DNA from: Pedobacter sp. FW305-3-2-15-E-R2A2
GTDB lineage: Bacteria > Bacteroidota > Bacteroidia > Sphingobacteriales > Sphingobacteriaceae
Reading direction: 5' to 3'
Assembly (NCBI RefSeq): GCF_038446955.1
Contig: NZ_CP151803.1
Coordinates: 1,984,001-2,048,000, forward strand
Length of the DNA stretch: 64,000 nt
The notes under the pieces were generated by a model that saw nothing but the letters and a program-made list of their open reading frames with translations, had not been told where the DNA came from and ran no database searches. This document shows, piece after piece, positions 25,468-34,592 of this stretch. The position numbers and the translations under genes are program-made. Within the stretch, counting starts at the first letter, position 1. Every line of letters starts with the position of its first letter.

Positions 25468-28188
25468 ATGATAAAAACCACCGCTACAGACCGAAGGGAC
25501 TTTCTCAAAAAAGCAGGTTTGCTGACCGCAGGCTTTGCCCTTTTGCAATTCCCCGTCTGGGCAAAAAGTATTTTTGCCCTCGACTATCCTAAACACAATA
25601 TTCCAGAAGAAAAGAACATCGATCCGCAATGGTTGAAATCACTTTTTAACCGTGGGCAGGCTACTGCCTATCTTAAAACTAAGAATGAATTGAAATATAT
25701 CGGAATGCCTGTCGGAGGTTTACATGCAGGAACGGTATATGTTGGTGGAGATGGAAGACTTTGGCTTTGGCAGATTTACAATGAAACCTTTGAGGGGAAT
25801 CAGGAAGGAATTGATCCTAAAGTCCTGAACTGGAATGATGGAACTTCGGTAAGACAGATTCGTGTGAGGGATGGTGCCGCTTATGTAGAACCAGCCATTG
25901 CAGGCAATAAACGGGTGTTAGAGCAGGGCTTTGCCGTTAAATTGGTCATCAATGGGAAAACCATTGTAAAAGAACTCAATGAAGATCATTGGGATGAGGT
26001 GACTTTTACACCTGCCTATCCGATGGCGACGATCAGCTATAGCAGCAAGGATTTTCCGCTGGCTGTTCAATTGAAAGTCTATGCCCCTTTTATTCCCCTG
26101 GATGCTGCAGATTCGGCACTGCCGGCAACAGTATTGAGGTTGGAAGTTAAAAATACCACCAACAGCCCTGCAGAAGTTTCCCTGATTGGCTGGATGGAAA
26201 ATGGAGTCAATAAATTAAGCGCTAAAGACGGTTCCGGGAAACGCAAAAATGAAGTGATTTCTACGACAAACGCTACCCATATCTATTCCACTTTTGGGGG
26301 ATCGGAAGAGCTCGCTAAAGCAATAGACCATGGTACGATGTGTTTCAGCTTTCATGGCAGCAATGCGAAGGGCTATGCGGCTTTTCAACCCTGGCCGGTA
26401 AAGGCGCAGAGTTTTAGCGGGACTCCATTGGAATCGGCTACGGCATTGGCCCCCGAAAAGCTGGTTGCCGCGATTGGCACTCATAAAAATCTCGCTCCGG
26501 GAAAATCTGTGACTGCCGATTATTCTGTCAGCTGGCATTTCAATAATGCCAATCCCAAACTGAAAAATCTGGTGAAGAATGCCGAAGCAGGTTATCAATA
26601 TGGCCAAAGGTTTAAAGATGCGAAAGCAGTAAGTACTTATCTGAACGATCATTTTGATAAATTAACGAACACAACTGAGCGCTGGGTAAAAACCTGGAAC
26701 GACACGACTTTACCGCATTGGTTTATGGAGCGGACGTTTTTAAACATTGGAACCCTGGCCACCGCCAACACTTATCGGTTTGCAGATGGAAGATTCTGGA
26801 GCTGGGAAGGAGTGGGGGCCTGTGCCGGAACCTGTACCCATGTCTGGCAATATGCACATGCCGTTGCCCGGATCTTTCCCGAATTAGAAAGAGACTTGCG
26901 CCAACGTGTAGATCTTGGCCTTGGATTTAAAGAAGAAAGCGGGGCGATCATGTTCCGTGGCGAAAATGAAACCCATCCCGCAATCGACGGACAGGCAGGA
27001 ACGGTATTGCGCTTTTACAGGGAGCATCAAATGAATGCCGACGACTCCTTTTTGCGTACCAACTGGCCAAAGATCAAAAAAGCAGTAGAGTTTATGCTGG
27101 CCCAGGATAAAAACGGAGATGGAATGACAGATACGCCGATGGAAAATACACTGGATGCGGTTTGGGAAGGAGAAATCGCCTGGATTGTGGGTCTCTGTAT
27201 TGCAGCAGCAAAAGCGGCGCAGCTCATGGCAGAAGAAATGGACGATAAGACTTTTGCTAAAATATGTGAAACGTATGTCGACAATGGCCGTAAGAATATG
27301 GAAAAGGAACTTTTTAACGGAGAGTACTTTATTCATCGTCCTGATCCGGTACAGGGCCGGAAGAAATTAGGTTCTTACAATACTTGTCATATTGATCAGG
27401 TATACGGACAAAGCTGGGCTTTTCAGGTGGGCTTGCCCCGGGTCCTTGCTAAAGATAAAGCGCTGGCAGCATTGAAAGCATTATGGAAATACAATTTCAC
27501 GATGGATGTTGGACCTTACATTAAAACCCATATTGGTGGCCGTCCTTATGCCCTTGAAGGTGAGGGTGGGATGGTGATGAATACCAATCCTCACAATGAA
27601 TCGCAACCTTTTGGTGAAAATGTAACCTGGCAACTGGGGTATTTCCATGAATGTATGAGCGGATTTGAGCACCAGGTGGCTGCACACATGATGGCAGAAG
27701 GCATGATTGGGGAAAGCCTCGTGTTGACCCGTGTGATTCAGGATCGTTACCATGCTTCAAAAAGAAATCCGTTTAATGAAATAGAATGTAGTGACCATTA
27801 TGCCAGGGCAATGGCGAGTTACGGAACTTTTATCACGGCTTGTGGTTTTACCTGTCATGGCCCGAAAGGAGAACTGGGCTTTGCACCGAAATGGAACAAA
27901 GAGGACTTTAAAGCACCATTTACTACGGCCAAAGCATGGGGTACGTATGCGCAAAAGAAAACCGGAATGAAGCAGTCGCACAGCATAAAACTTAGTTATG
28001 GTGAGTTATCCCTGCAAAAGCTGATACTGGAAAAGATCGGAAGCGGAGCGTTGAAGTCGGTAACGGCGACAGTTGGTCAATTGAAGGTGCCATTGCGCTT
28101 TAAACAACAAGGAGAAGCATTAGAGCTTGTTTTTGATAGCCGGTTGCTGATCAGAGAAAACCAAAGTTTAACCGTCGTTTTTTCTTAA
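25468..28188 (+). CDS. GH116-like (GBA2-type) protein with Tat signal
   Basis: 906 residues. A twin-arginine signal is seen at the N-terminus (TDRRDFLKKAGLLTAGFALL). The GBA2_N-type beta domain contains YIGMPVGGLHAGTVYVGGDG. The DUF608 catalytic barrel contains WSWEGVGACAGTCTHVW, IFPELERDLR and HIDQVYGQSWA with the expected acid/base D643. GH116 enzymes are retaining beta-glucosidases, beta-xylosidases or N-acetylglucosaminidases. In the GH116 sequences I remember, the nucleophile Glu follows THVWNY; here that position is A463 (THVWQYAHA), so activity is uncertain. It belongs with the operator-linked enzyme set of this region and is followed after 29 bp by a mutarotase-like lipoprotein gene. 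Confidence 0.82.
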   Translation: MIKTTATDRRDFLKKAGLLTAGFALLQFPVWAKSIFALDYPKHNIPEEKNIDPQWLKSLFNRGQATAYLKTKNELKYIGMPVGGLHAGTVYVGGDGRLWLWQIYNETFEGNQEGIDPKVLNWNDGTSVRQIRVRDGAAYVEPAIAGNKRVLEQGFAVKLVINGKTIVKELNEDHWDEVTFTPAYPMATISYSSKDFPLAVQLKVYAPFIPLDAADSALPATVLRLEVKNTTNSPAEVSLIGWMENGVNKLSAKDGSGKRKNEVISTTNATHIYSTFGGSEELAKAIDHGTMCFSFHGSNAKGYAAFQPWPVKAQSFSGTPLESATALAPEKLVAAIGTHKNLAPGKSVTADYSVSWHFNNANPKLKNLVKNAEAGYQYGQRFKDAKAVSTYLNDHFDKLTNTTERWVKTWNDTTLPHWFMERTFLNIGTLATANTYRFADGRFWSWEGVGACAGTCTHVWQYAHAVARIFPELERDLRQRVDLGLGFKEESGAIMFRGENETHPAIDGQAGTVLRFYREHQMNADDSFLRTNWPKIKKAVEFMLAQDKNGDGMTDTPMENTLDAVWEGEIAWIVGLCIAAAKAAQLMAEEMDDKTFAKICETYVDNGRKNMEKELFNGEYFIHRPDPVQGRKKLGSYNTCHIDQVYGQSWAFQVGLPRVLAKDKALAALKALWKYNFTMDVGPYIKTHIGGRPYALEGEGGMVMNTNPHNESQPFGENVTWQLGYFHECMSGFEHQVAAHMMAEGMIGESLVLTRVIQDRYHASKRNPFNEIECSDHYARAMASYGTFITACGFTCHGPKGELGFAPKWNKEDFKAPFTTAKAWGTYAQKKTGMKQSHSIKLSYGELSLQKLILEKIGSGALKSVTATVGQLKVPLRFKQQGEALELVFDSRLLIRENQSLTVVFS

Positions 28189-28217
28189 TGCAGTGAACTG
28201 CTAAAAAAAATATCCTT

Positions 28218-28814
28218 ATGAAAATATGCTCAACAACTTCAAAAACACTGCTGCTCTCGATAGGGATCAGCAGTGTTTTCCTGATTGCCGGATGTAATTT
28301 CGCAGCAAATCAGAAAACAACGGTTACTTCCCTAAAGAAAGAAAGCAACTGGAAACAACAGTTTGATGAAAAACTTCCCCTCCTTGGGCATCGGAACTGG
28401 ATTCTTATCGTAGATAAAGCCTTTCCGGAACAAAATGCGCCGGGTATGGAATACATCTATGCCAATGAAGACCTTTTGCCGGTGTTAAAGCTCGTTTTAG
28501 GTCAGGTCAATCAGTCTACACATGTGAAGCCGATCATTTACCGGGATAAAGAACTGGGCTTTATTAAAGAAGAACAGGCAAAAGGAGTGACTCAATTTAT
28601 TCAGGATTCCAAAGCCATGTTTGGCACACAAAACGTTCAGACCTTGCTTCACGACGAGGTGTTTAAGAAACTGGATGCGGAATCAAAATTGTTTAAGGTA
28701 TTGGTGATCAAAACCAATGAAACCATTCCCTATACCTCGGTATTTCTACAGCTGGATTGTGGATATTGGAATGCAGCTAAAGAATCAGAATTGAGAACGG
28801 CCATGGGGAAATAA
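28218..28814 (+). CDS. Lipoprotein with RbsD/FucU-like (sugar mutarotase) domain
   Basis: 198 residues. A lipoprotein signal ends at C26 (FLIAGC). The domain reads like RbsD/FucU: KLPLLGHRNWILIVDKAFP parallels the GHGDxIxxxDAxFP motif with H58 and D66, and the C-terminus IPYTSVFLQLDCGYW parallels the Y-x-N-I-x-L segment, with Tyr kept and Asn replaced by Ser. FucU and RbsD speed the alpha/beta or pyranose conversion of fucose and ribose and are normally cytoplasmic, so an exported, lipid-anchored form is unusual. It stands between a GH116-like gene and a GH95 fucosidase gene, which fits fucose handling in the periplasm or at the outer membrane. The assignment is by motif reading only. Confidence 0.65.
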   Translation: MKICSTTSKTLLLSIGISSVFLIAGCNFAANQKTTVTSLKKESNWKQQFDEKLPLLGHRNWILIVDKAFPEQNAPGMEYIYANEDLLPVLKLVLGQVNQSTHVKPIIYRDKELGFIKEEQAKGVTQFIQDSKAMFGTQNVQTLLHDEVFKKLDAESKLFKVLVIKTNETIPYTSVFLQLDCGYWNAAKESELRTAMGK

Positions 28815-28824
28815 AGGAGTTAAA

Positions 28825-28840
28825 GCCAAAATCCCTTAAT
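28825..28840 (-). promoter_or_regulatory. Third copy of the operator core, inverted
   Basis: GCCAAAATCCCTTAAT is the reverse complement of ATTAAGGGATTTTGGC, matching all 14 fixed bases of the core shared with 22928 and 25344. It is 76 bp before the GH95 start at 28917. The reversed direction suggests a binding site rather than a core promoter element. Confidence 0.55.
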
Positions 28841-28916
28841 AATTTGACAGAAAGGTAAAATTTCTGGTGGCGAATTGTACCGTTCTTTGGGTAACACACC
28901 TGAAACCAAACCAAAT

Positions 28917-31376
28917 ATGAAGTTGTACCAACACTTTTTTTTAGGGGCAATTGGCCAGAGCCTGCTCTTTGCAATGAGCGGAACCTGTCATGCACAATCC
29001 TCCGATATACAGATTTATTTTAAAAAACCAGCGGCCTCCTTTCAGGAGGCTTTGCCATTAGGAAACGGCCGTCTCGGTGCACTGATTGGTGGAAACCCTA
29101 ATAAAGACAAAATCACGCTCAATGAGATCTCCTTATGGTCTGGCGGGGTACAGGATGCGGACAATGAAAATGCCCACAACCACCTGAAACCCATTCAGGA
29201 TTTACTGCTGAAAGGTCAGAATAAAGAAGCTCAGGAGTTGTTACAACAACAGTTTGTAGCGAAAGGAGCAGGCTCCGGTTCCGGAAACGGGCAAAATGTT
29301 CCTTATGGCTGTTATCAGACCATGGGCGATTTGTTCATCTCCTGGAAGGATACCACTGCTGCTTATTCAGATTATCACAGAACCTTAAACCTGGAAAAGG
29401 CCATCGCGAAAACGAGCTGGAAGCGGAACGGGGTTACCTATACGCAGGAAGCATTGATCAGCATTCCCGGAAACATCATGATGATCAGAATCAGGGCTTC
29501 GGAAAAAGGGAAAATCAGCTTTTCCACCAGCATCAACAGGAAAGAAAATGCAAGCGTAAAAAGTGAGGGCCAGCGCCTGATGATGACCGGGCAATTGCCA
29601 AATGGCAAAGAAGCAGGATTACGCTTTGCTGCAGGATTACAGGTGCAGGCCAATGGGGGCAGGAAATCCATTAAAGGAACGGAGATCGAAGTTCTCAATG
29701 CCGATGAATGTATTTTGCTTTGGACGGCTGCTACAGATTATAACATCGCTGATTACAGCAAAAGAGGGGCAGATCCGGTACAGGTTGTAAAAAACAACCT
29801 GCTTCGCGCAGAGAAACTTAGCCCTTTACAACTGGAAAAAGCACATGTCAATGCCTTTGGCAGCTTTTTCAACAGAAACCGGTTTTACCTTAAAGGAGCA
29901 AGTACTGAAGTTGCAGGTTTAAGTACCCCGGAACGCTTAGTCCGCTATGCAAAACAATTGCCCGATCCTCAGTTTCCGGCATTGTATTATAATTTCGGAC
30001 GTTATTTACTGATCTCTTCCTCACAACGGGGGAGTTTACCTGCCAACCTGCAAGGCCTCTGGGCGGAAGAATACCAGACGCCCTGGAATGGTGATTATCA
30101 CATGAACATCAACATTCAGATGAACTACTGGCTGGCCGAGCCTACCGGGTTAGGAGACCTTGCAGATCCTTTACACCGCTTTATTGCGGGCCTCGTTAAA
30201 CCTGGTATGAAGACGGCAAAAGCCTATTACAATGCGCCGGGATGGGTAGCACATGTGATTGCCAATCCATGGGGATACACTTCTCCGGGAGAGGGGGCGC
30301 AATGGGGTTCTACGCTTACCGGAGGAGCATGGATGTGTGAACACATCTGGGAACATTATCAGTTTACCGGAGATAAGGCTTTCCTCGCAAAATATTATCC
30401 GGTACTTAAAGAAGCCGCTAACTTTTTATCGGCGATCCTCATTGAAGAGCCGACACACAAATGGCTGGTCACCGCTCCTTCGAATTCACCGGAAAACACC
30501 TATATCATGCCAGATGGTTTTAAAGGACAAACGGCAATGGGGCCAACGATGGACATGCAGATCTGCAGGGAAATCTTTGGCTATAGCATAGAAGCTGCAA
30601 AAATTTTAGATAAAGATCAGGACTGGGCAGGAAAATTAACCAAGATCAGAAAGCGGCTTGCGCCTAATCAGATCGGTGCTGCCGGAGACATTAATGAATG
30701 GCTGAACGATTGGAAAGATGAGGAGCCTCAGCATCGCCATACCTCACATTTATATGGCTTACATCCTTACGAAGAAATTACCCCATGGGATAGCCCGGAA
30801 CTGGCAAATGCGGCAAGAGAAACACTGAAACAAAGAGGCGATGATGGTACGGGCTGGTCGAAAGCCTGGAAGATCAATTTCTGGGCAAGACTAGGAGATG
30901 GTGATCACGCTTTGAAACTATTTCAACAACTGGTTACTCCGGTAGACCCCATCCGTAAATTAAACATGCATTCCGGTGGAACTTATCCGAACCTGTTCTG
31001 TGCACATCCGCCATTCCAGATTGATGGGAACTTTGGAGGAACAGCAGGGATCGCAGAAATGCTGATGCAGAGCCATGGAAAAGACAATGTGATCCGCTTA
31101 TTGCCGGCATTGCCTTCCAATAGAGATTGGAAAGATGGAAGTGTGAAAGGAATGAGGGCCAGAAATGCTTTTGTAGTTGATTTTGAATGGCAAAACTCCA
31201 GGCTGAAAAGCGGTAAAATACTTGCGCTGAATGCCGGGCCTTGTCAGGTGGCTTTACCTGAAAATACCCTATTGAAAGATGCCGGGGGTAAAACGATTGC
31301 CCGGACAAAAGATAAAGCCGGGGTGCTTAGCTTCAACGCTGTTAAAGGTTCATCTTACCGTTTCGAAAGCCGTTAA
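28917..31376 (+). CDS. GH95 alpha-L-fucosidase / alpha-L-galactosidase family enzyme
   Basis: 819 residues from ATG 28917, preceded by ACCAAACCAAAT as at other starts; a TTG 42 bp upstream would spoil the signal peptide. The signal peptide is cleaved near GTCHAQ. The beta-domain has [17 protein letters not shown]; the barrel has N397-I-N399 in [24 protein letters not shown], and [17 protein letters not shown] with D703. All catalytic positions I know for the family (Asn pair, Asp) are intact, so an active inverting alpha-L-fucosidase or L-galactosidase is likely. It is more like the enzyme at 12754 than the one at 57958. A broken sulfatase follows 34 bp downstream. Confidence 0.93.
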   Translation: MKLYQHFFLGAIGQSLLFAMSGTCHAQSSDIQIYFKKPAASFQEALPLGNGRLGALIGGNPNKDKITLNEISLWSGGVQDADNENAHNHLKPIQDLLLKGQNKEAQELLQQQFVAKGAGSGSGNGQNVPYGCYQTMGDLFISWKDTTAAYSDYHRTLNLEKAIAKTSWKRNGVTYTQEALISIPGNIMMIRIRASEKGKISFSTSINRKENASVKSEGQRLMMTGQLPNGKEAGLRFAAGLQVQANGGRKSIKGTEIEVLNADECILLWTAATDYNIADYSKRGADPVQVVKNNLLRAEKLSPLQLEKAHVNAFGSFFNRNRFYLKGASTEVAGLSTPERLVRYAKQLPDPQFPALYYNFGRYLLISSSQRGSLPANLQGLWAEEYQTPWNGDYHMNINIQMNYWLAEPTGLGDLADPLHRFIAGLVKPGMKTAKAYYNAPGWVAHVIANPWGYTSPGEGAQWGSTLTGGAWMCEHIWEHYQFTGDKAFLAKYYPVLKEAANFLSAILIEEPTHKWLVTAPSNSPENTYIMPDGFKGQTAMGPTMDMQICREIFGYSIEAAKILDKDQDWAGKLTKIRKRLAPNQIGAAGDINEWLNDWKDEEPQHRHTSHLYGLHPYEEITPWDSPELANAARETLKQRGDDGTGWSKAWKINFWARLGDGDHALKLFQQLVTPVDPIRKLNMHSGGTYPNLFCAHPPFQIDGNFGGTAGIAEMLMQSHGKDNVIRLLPALPSNRDWKDGSVKGMRARNAFVVDFEWQNSRLKSGKILALNAGPCQVALPENTLLKDAGGKTIARTKDKAGVLSFNAVKGSSYRFESR

Positions 31377-31410
31377 CCCGGAATTAAAAGACGATGACTA
31401 TATTTATTCT

Positions 31411-32922
31411 ATGAAAAAAATCCCTCTTTTTATTAGCTTGTTGCTTTTGTCTTCTGCGTTATTTGCCCAGAAAAAGCCCAATATGGTGATCATCGTTTCT
31501 GATGACCATGCTTTCCAAACGATCAGTGCTTACGGAAGCAAATTGATGCAAACCCCAAATATCGACAGGATTGCAAAGGAAGGGATGATCTTCAACAAGG
31601 CATAAGTCACCAACTCCATTTGTGGCCCCAGCAGAGCCGTGATTCTGACCGGAAAATACAGTCATAAAAATGGCTTCAAAGACAACGACCATTCCAGGTT
31701 TGATGGAAACCAGGATACTTTTGTGAAACATTTGCAATCCGGAGGATACCAGACGGCATGGATCGGGAAATGGCATTTGGGAAGTAATCCGGAGGGTTTT
31801 AACTACTGGCAGATTCTTCCCGATCAAGGGGATTATTACAATCCTGATTTTTTGATGATGGATGGGAGCAGGAAAAAGACAACAGGTTATGTGTCCAACC
31901 TGATTGAAGATGCCGCAGAGGAATGGATGGAGAAAAGAGATCCTTCCAAACCTTTCTGCCTGGTTATCGGACATAAGGCCACGCACCGTTCCTGGATGCC
32001 GGATACCACAGATATGGGGCGTTTTGAAAAGCAGCACTTTCCAATGCCAGCGAACTTTTATGATGCTTACCTGAACAGGGAAGCGGCAAAGGTTCAGGAC
32101 ATGACCATAGATAAAACCATGACTTTGGGTTACGACCTGAAAATGCTTTCTTACAGCAAGAAGGGAGAACCTGCGGTGAACCGCATGAATGAGGCACAGC
32201 GTGCGAAGTTTGAAGCCTATTACCAACCGGTGGAAGCTGATTTTAAAGCCAGAAAACTGGAAGGGAAAGCCTTGGTAGAATGGAAATATCAACGTTATAT
32301 GAAAGATTACCTGAGTACTGCAGCTTCTTTAGACCGCAATATAGGACGCACACTGGACTATCTGGACCAACATGATTTAAAAGAGAATACCATCGTCGTC
32401 TACCTGTCCGATCAGGGTTTTTATATGGGAGAACACGGTTGGTTTGACAAACGCTTTATGTATGAAGAATCCTTCAGGACACCAATGATGATGCGTTATC
32501 CGGGAAAGATCAAGCCGGGCAGCAAATCTGAAGATTTTGTGATGAACCTGGATATCGCCCCAACCATGCTGGATGCTGCGGGGTTGGCAGTGCCAAAAGA
32601 GGTACAGGGGAAATCTTTTATGCCCTTACTCAAAGGAAATCCTAAAACCAAGGGCAGGGAGGCGATGTACTACCATTACTATGAAAATACCGTTCATTCT
32701 GTTTCACCACATTTTGGCGTCAGGACCAACAGGTACAAGTTGATCCGTTTCTATGAGCGGGTGAATACCTGGGAGCTCTATGACCTTCAAAAGGATCCCA
32801 GCGAAGAAAATAACCTTTTCGGAAAAAAGGGATATGATTCGATTACAAAGGAATTAAAAGGAGTGTTGAAAGCACAGATTCTTAAATATGAAGATCAGGA
32901 AGCTGCCGGATTAATGGAATAA
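31411..32922 (+). pseudogene. Type I sulfatase interrupted by one in-frame TAA
   Basis: A full-length family S1 sulfatase frame of 503 sense codons, in one unbroken phase except TAA at 31603-31605 (codon 65). It starts at ATG 31411 with a signal peptide (LLLSSALFAQKKPN). Metal-site residues VIIVSDDHAFQ come next. Directly after the stop comes NSIC71GPSRAVILTGKYSH, the C-x-P-S-R signature whose Cys becomes formylglycine. GKWHLG and a later HGWFDKRFMYEESFRTP follow. Residue 65 is usually aromatic (FNKAYVTNS type), so TAT or TAC to TAA is the simple explanation. A restart at ATG 31639 would lack signal peptide and Cys71 and be dead. The rest looks undecayed, so the mutation is recent or a sequencing error. 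The general type resembles N-acetylglucosamine-6-O-sulfatases, which I hold loosely. Confidence 0.88.
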
Positions 32923-32941
32923 ATCAGTCACCTGATTTTTA

Positions 32942-32955
32942 CGCAAGCGTTTGCG
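32942..32955. promoter_or_regulatory. LacI-type palindrome CGCAAGCGTTTGCG before the GH109 gene
   Basis: CGCAA-GCGT-TTGCG has perfect 5-bp arms with a central CG-containing core, the form of LacI/GalR-family operators. It lies 78 bp before the GH109 start, upstream of a weak TATATTCG -7 box (32991-32998). No LacI gene is in the window. Confidence 0.35.
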
Positions 32956-33033
32956 TTGACAAAGCGCTAAAAAGGAGCAGGCAGATTCGTTATATTCGTT
33001 TAATACATTAATTCTAACCAAACAAGACCACAA

Positions 33034-34452
33034 ATGAAACCTAACCGTAGAAAATTTTTACAATCACTGGCCATTGGCACGGGAGCAGTAGCCATCGGAT
33101 TGCCTGCTTTCTCAAAAGAGGCAGGAGCTGAAGCCGAAAGCAGTTATCGCTATAGCGAAGCGGCGCCAAAATTTAACATGTGCGGATATGCGGCACCAAA
33201 GATAGATAAAGTTCGCATTGGAATTATTGGCCTTGGAATGCGCGGACCGGGTGCGGTAGGGCGCATGTCCTTTATTGAAGGGGTGGAGATCAAAGCCCTC
33301 TGTGATAAACTTCCGGAAAGGGCAACTGCTGCACAAAAATTCCTGACCGAAAAAGGCCTGCCTAAAGCAACAGAGTATTCCGGCGAAAATGGCTGGAAGG
33401 AAATGATCGATAAAGAAGACCTGGACCTTGTTTACATCTGTACCCCATGGCATTTACATACCCCAATGGCAGTTTATGCGATGGAGCATGGCAAACATGC
33501 CGCTACAGAGGTTCCTGCGGCGCTCACAATCGAAGATTGCTGGAAACTGGTAGAAACCTCTGAAAAGACCCGGAAGCATTGTATGATGCTGGAAAACTGC
33601 TGTTATGACTTCTTCGAAATGCTGACCTTAAATATGGCTCGTCAGGGCATGTTCGGAGAGCTGATCCATGCAGAAGGGGCTTATATTCATGATCTGTTAG
33701 GGCTGAACTTTAACAAGAAAGGGTATGAGAGCATGTGGAGATTAAAAGAAAACATTGATTTCAATGGAAACTTATATCCTACACATGGTTTAGGGCCGAT
33801 TGCACAATGTATGAACATCAACAGAGGGGATAAAATGGATTACCTGGTTTCCGTATCTACCAATGATTTTATGATGGGTGATGAAGCTAAAGAAAGGGCG
33901 AAAAAAGATGCTTTCTACAATGAATTTGTAGGTAGAAACTACAGAGGTAATATGAATACCACCACCATCAGAACGAGCAAGGGGAAAACCTTAATGCTGC
34001 AGCATGATGTGACCTCTCCAAGACCATATTCCAGAATCCACCTGTTGAGCGGAACAAAAGGATTTGCCAGCAAATGGCCTGATCCGGAACGCATCACCTT
34101 TGGGGAAGAATGGCTGAAAGAGGATGAAATGAAAAAATTATATGATAAGTATACCCCGGAACTGATCAAACATGTGGGAGATATCGCTAAAAAAGTCGGT
34201 GGACATGGCGGAATGGACTTCATGATGGACTGGCGACTGATCGATTGCCTGCGCAACGGACTTCCTTTAGATCAGGATGTTTATGATGCTGCAGCCTGGA
34301 GCTGTATTGTACCATTGAGCAAGAAATCTGTTTCAAAGCGGTCTTCCAGTGTAGATATTCCTGATTTCACCAGAGGTGGATGGACGGCCAATAAGCCAGT
34401 TAGCCTAACCCTGGAAGGTGGTGGAAATACCACGGTTAGAAGTATGAAATAA
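33034..34452 (+). CDS. GH109-type NAD-dependent glycosidase (alpha-N-acetylgalactosaminidase-like, Gfo/Idh/MocA fold)
   Basis: 472 residues. A Tat signal (NRRKFLQSLAIGTGAVAIGL) is followed by the Rossmann motif IGIIGLGMRGPG at about 63-75, which binds NAD. Next come YICTPWHLHTPM, then NLYPTHGLGPIAQCMNINRG with H251 in the conserved THGLGP block that marks GH109. GH109 enzymes use a tightly bound NAD to cleave alpha-GalNAc (blood group A type) and related sugars by oxidation, elimination and reduction. The Tat signal fits export with its cofactor already bound. It has its own upstream region and is followed by a strong terminator. Confidence 0.87.
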   Translation: MKPNRRKFLQSLAIGTGAVAIGLPAFSKEAGAEAESSYRYSEAAPKFNMCGYAAPKIDKVRIGIIGLGMRGPGAVGRMSFIEGVEIKALCDKLPERATAAQKFLTEKGLPKATEYSGENGWKEMIDKEDLDLVYICTPWHLHTPMAVYAMEHGKHAATEVPAALTIEDCWKLVETSEKTRKHCMMLENCCYDFFEMLTLNMARQGMFGELIHAEGAYIHDLLGLNFNKKGYESMWRLKENIDFNGNLYPTHGLGPIAQCMNINRGDKMDYLVSVSTNDFMMGDEAKERAKKDAFYNEFVGRNYRGNMNTTTIRTSKGKTLMLQHDVTSPRPYSRIHLLSGTKGFASKWPDPERITFGEEWLKEDEMKKLYDKYTPELIKHVGDIAKKVGGHGGMDFMMDWRLIDCLRNGLPLDQDVYDAAAWSCIVPLSKKSVSKRSSSVDIPDFTRGGWTANKPVSLTLEGGGNTTVRSMK

Positions 34453-34476
34453 GTAGGAATATTCCGTTTTTATAAG

Positions 34477-34520
34477 AAGCCCGGAGCTGCCGCAAACGTT
34501 TGTGCAGTCCCGGGCTTTTT
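34477..34520 (+). terminator. Rho-independent terminator after the GH109 gene
   Basis: AAGCCCGG (34477-34484) pairs with CCGGGCTT (34510-34517), with inner CTGC/GCAG and CAAA/TTTG pairs, followed by TTTTT. The inner CGCAAACGTTTGTG resembles an operator, but the whole is best read as a hairpin. Confidence 0.8.
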
Positions 34521-34579
34521 GATTTGCCTCCACAATGTTGATGAGTTAAAAATTGTAGAGGCTATGGGCTTGATTTTCT

Positions 34580-34587
34580 TATCTTTG
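34580..34587 (+). promoter_or_regulatory. -7 box TATCTTTG directly before the kinase start
   Basis: A perfect TAnnTTTG ends 5 bp before the ATG at 34593. With the usual spacing, transcription would begin at or next to the start codon, giving a leaderless or nearly leaderless mRNA. A possible -33 TTG lies about 24 bp upstream, slightly far. Confidence 0.5.
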
Positions 34588-34592
34588 CGGCA

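Noticed and set aside
31603..31605. Programmed readthrough or recoding of the TAA in the sulfatase
   Set aside because: I see no specific context supporting recoding, TAA is the strongest stop, and loss of one Tyr codon explains the change more simply.
31459..32292. A 277-codon open frame on the minus strand opposite the sulfatase
   Set aside because: The plus strand carries the conserved sulfatase motifs over the same bases. The minus frame has no domain, signal or upstream signal, and is a by-product of codon usage.
34490..34507. CGCAAACGTTTGTG as a LacI-type operator after the GH109 gene
   Set aside because: It forms the upper stem of a terminator hairpin with GC-rich base and T run, which explains the symmetry.
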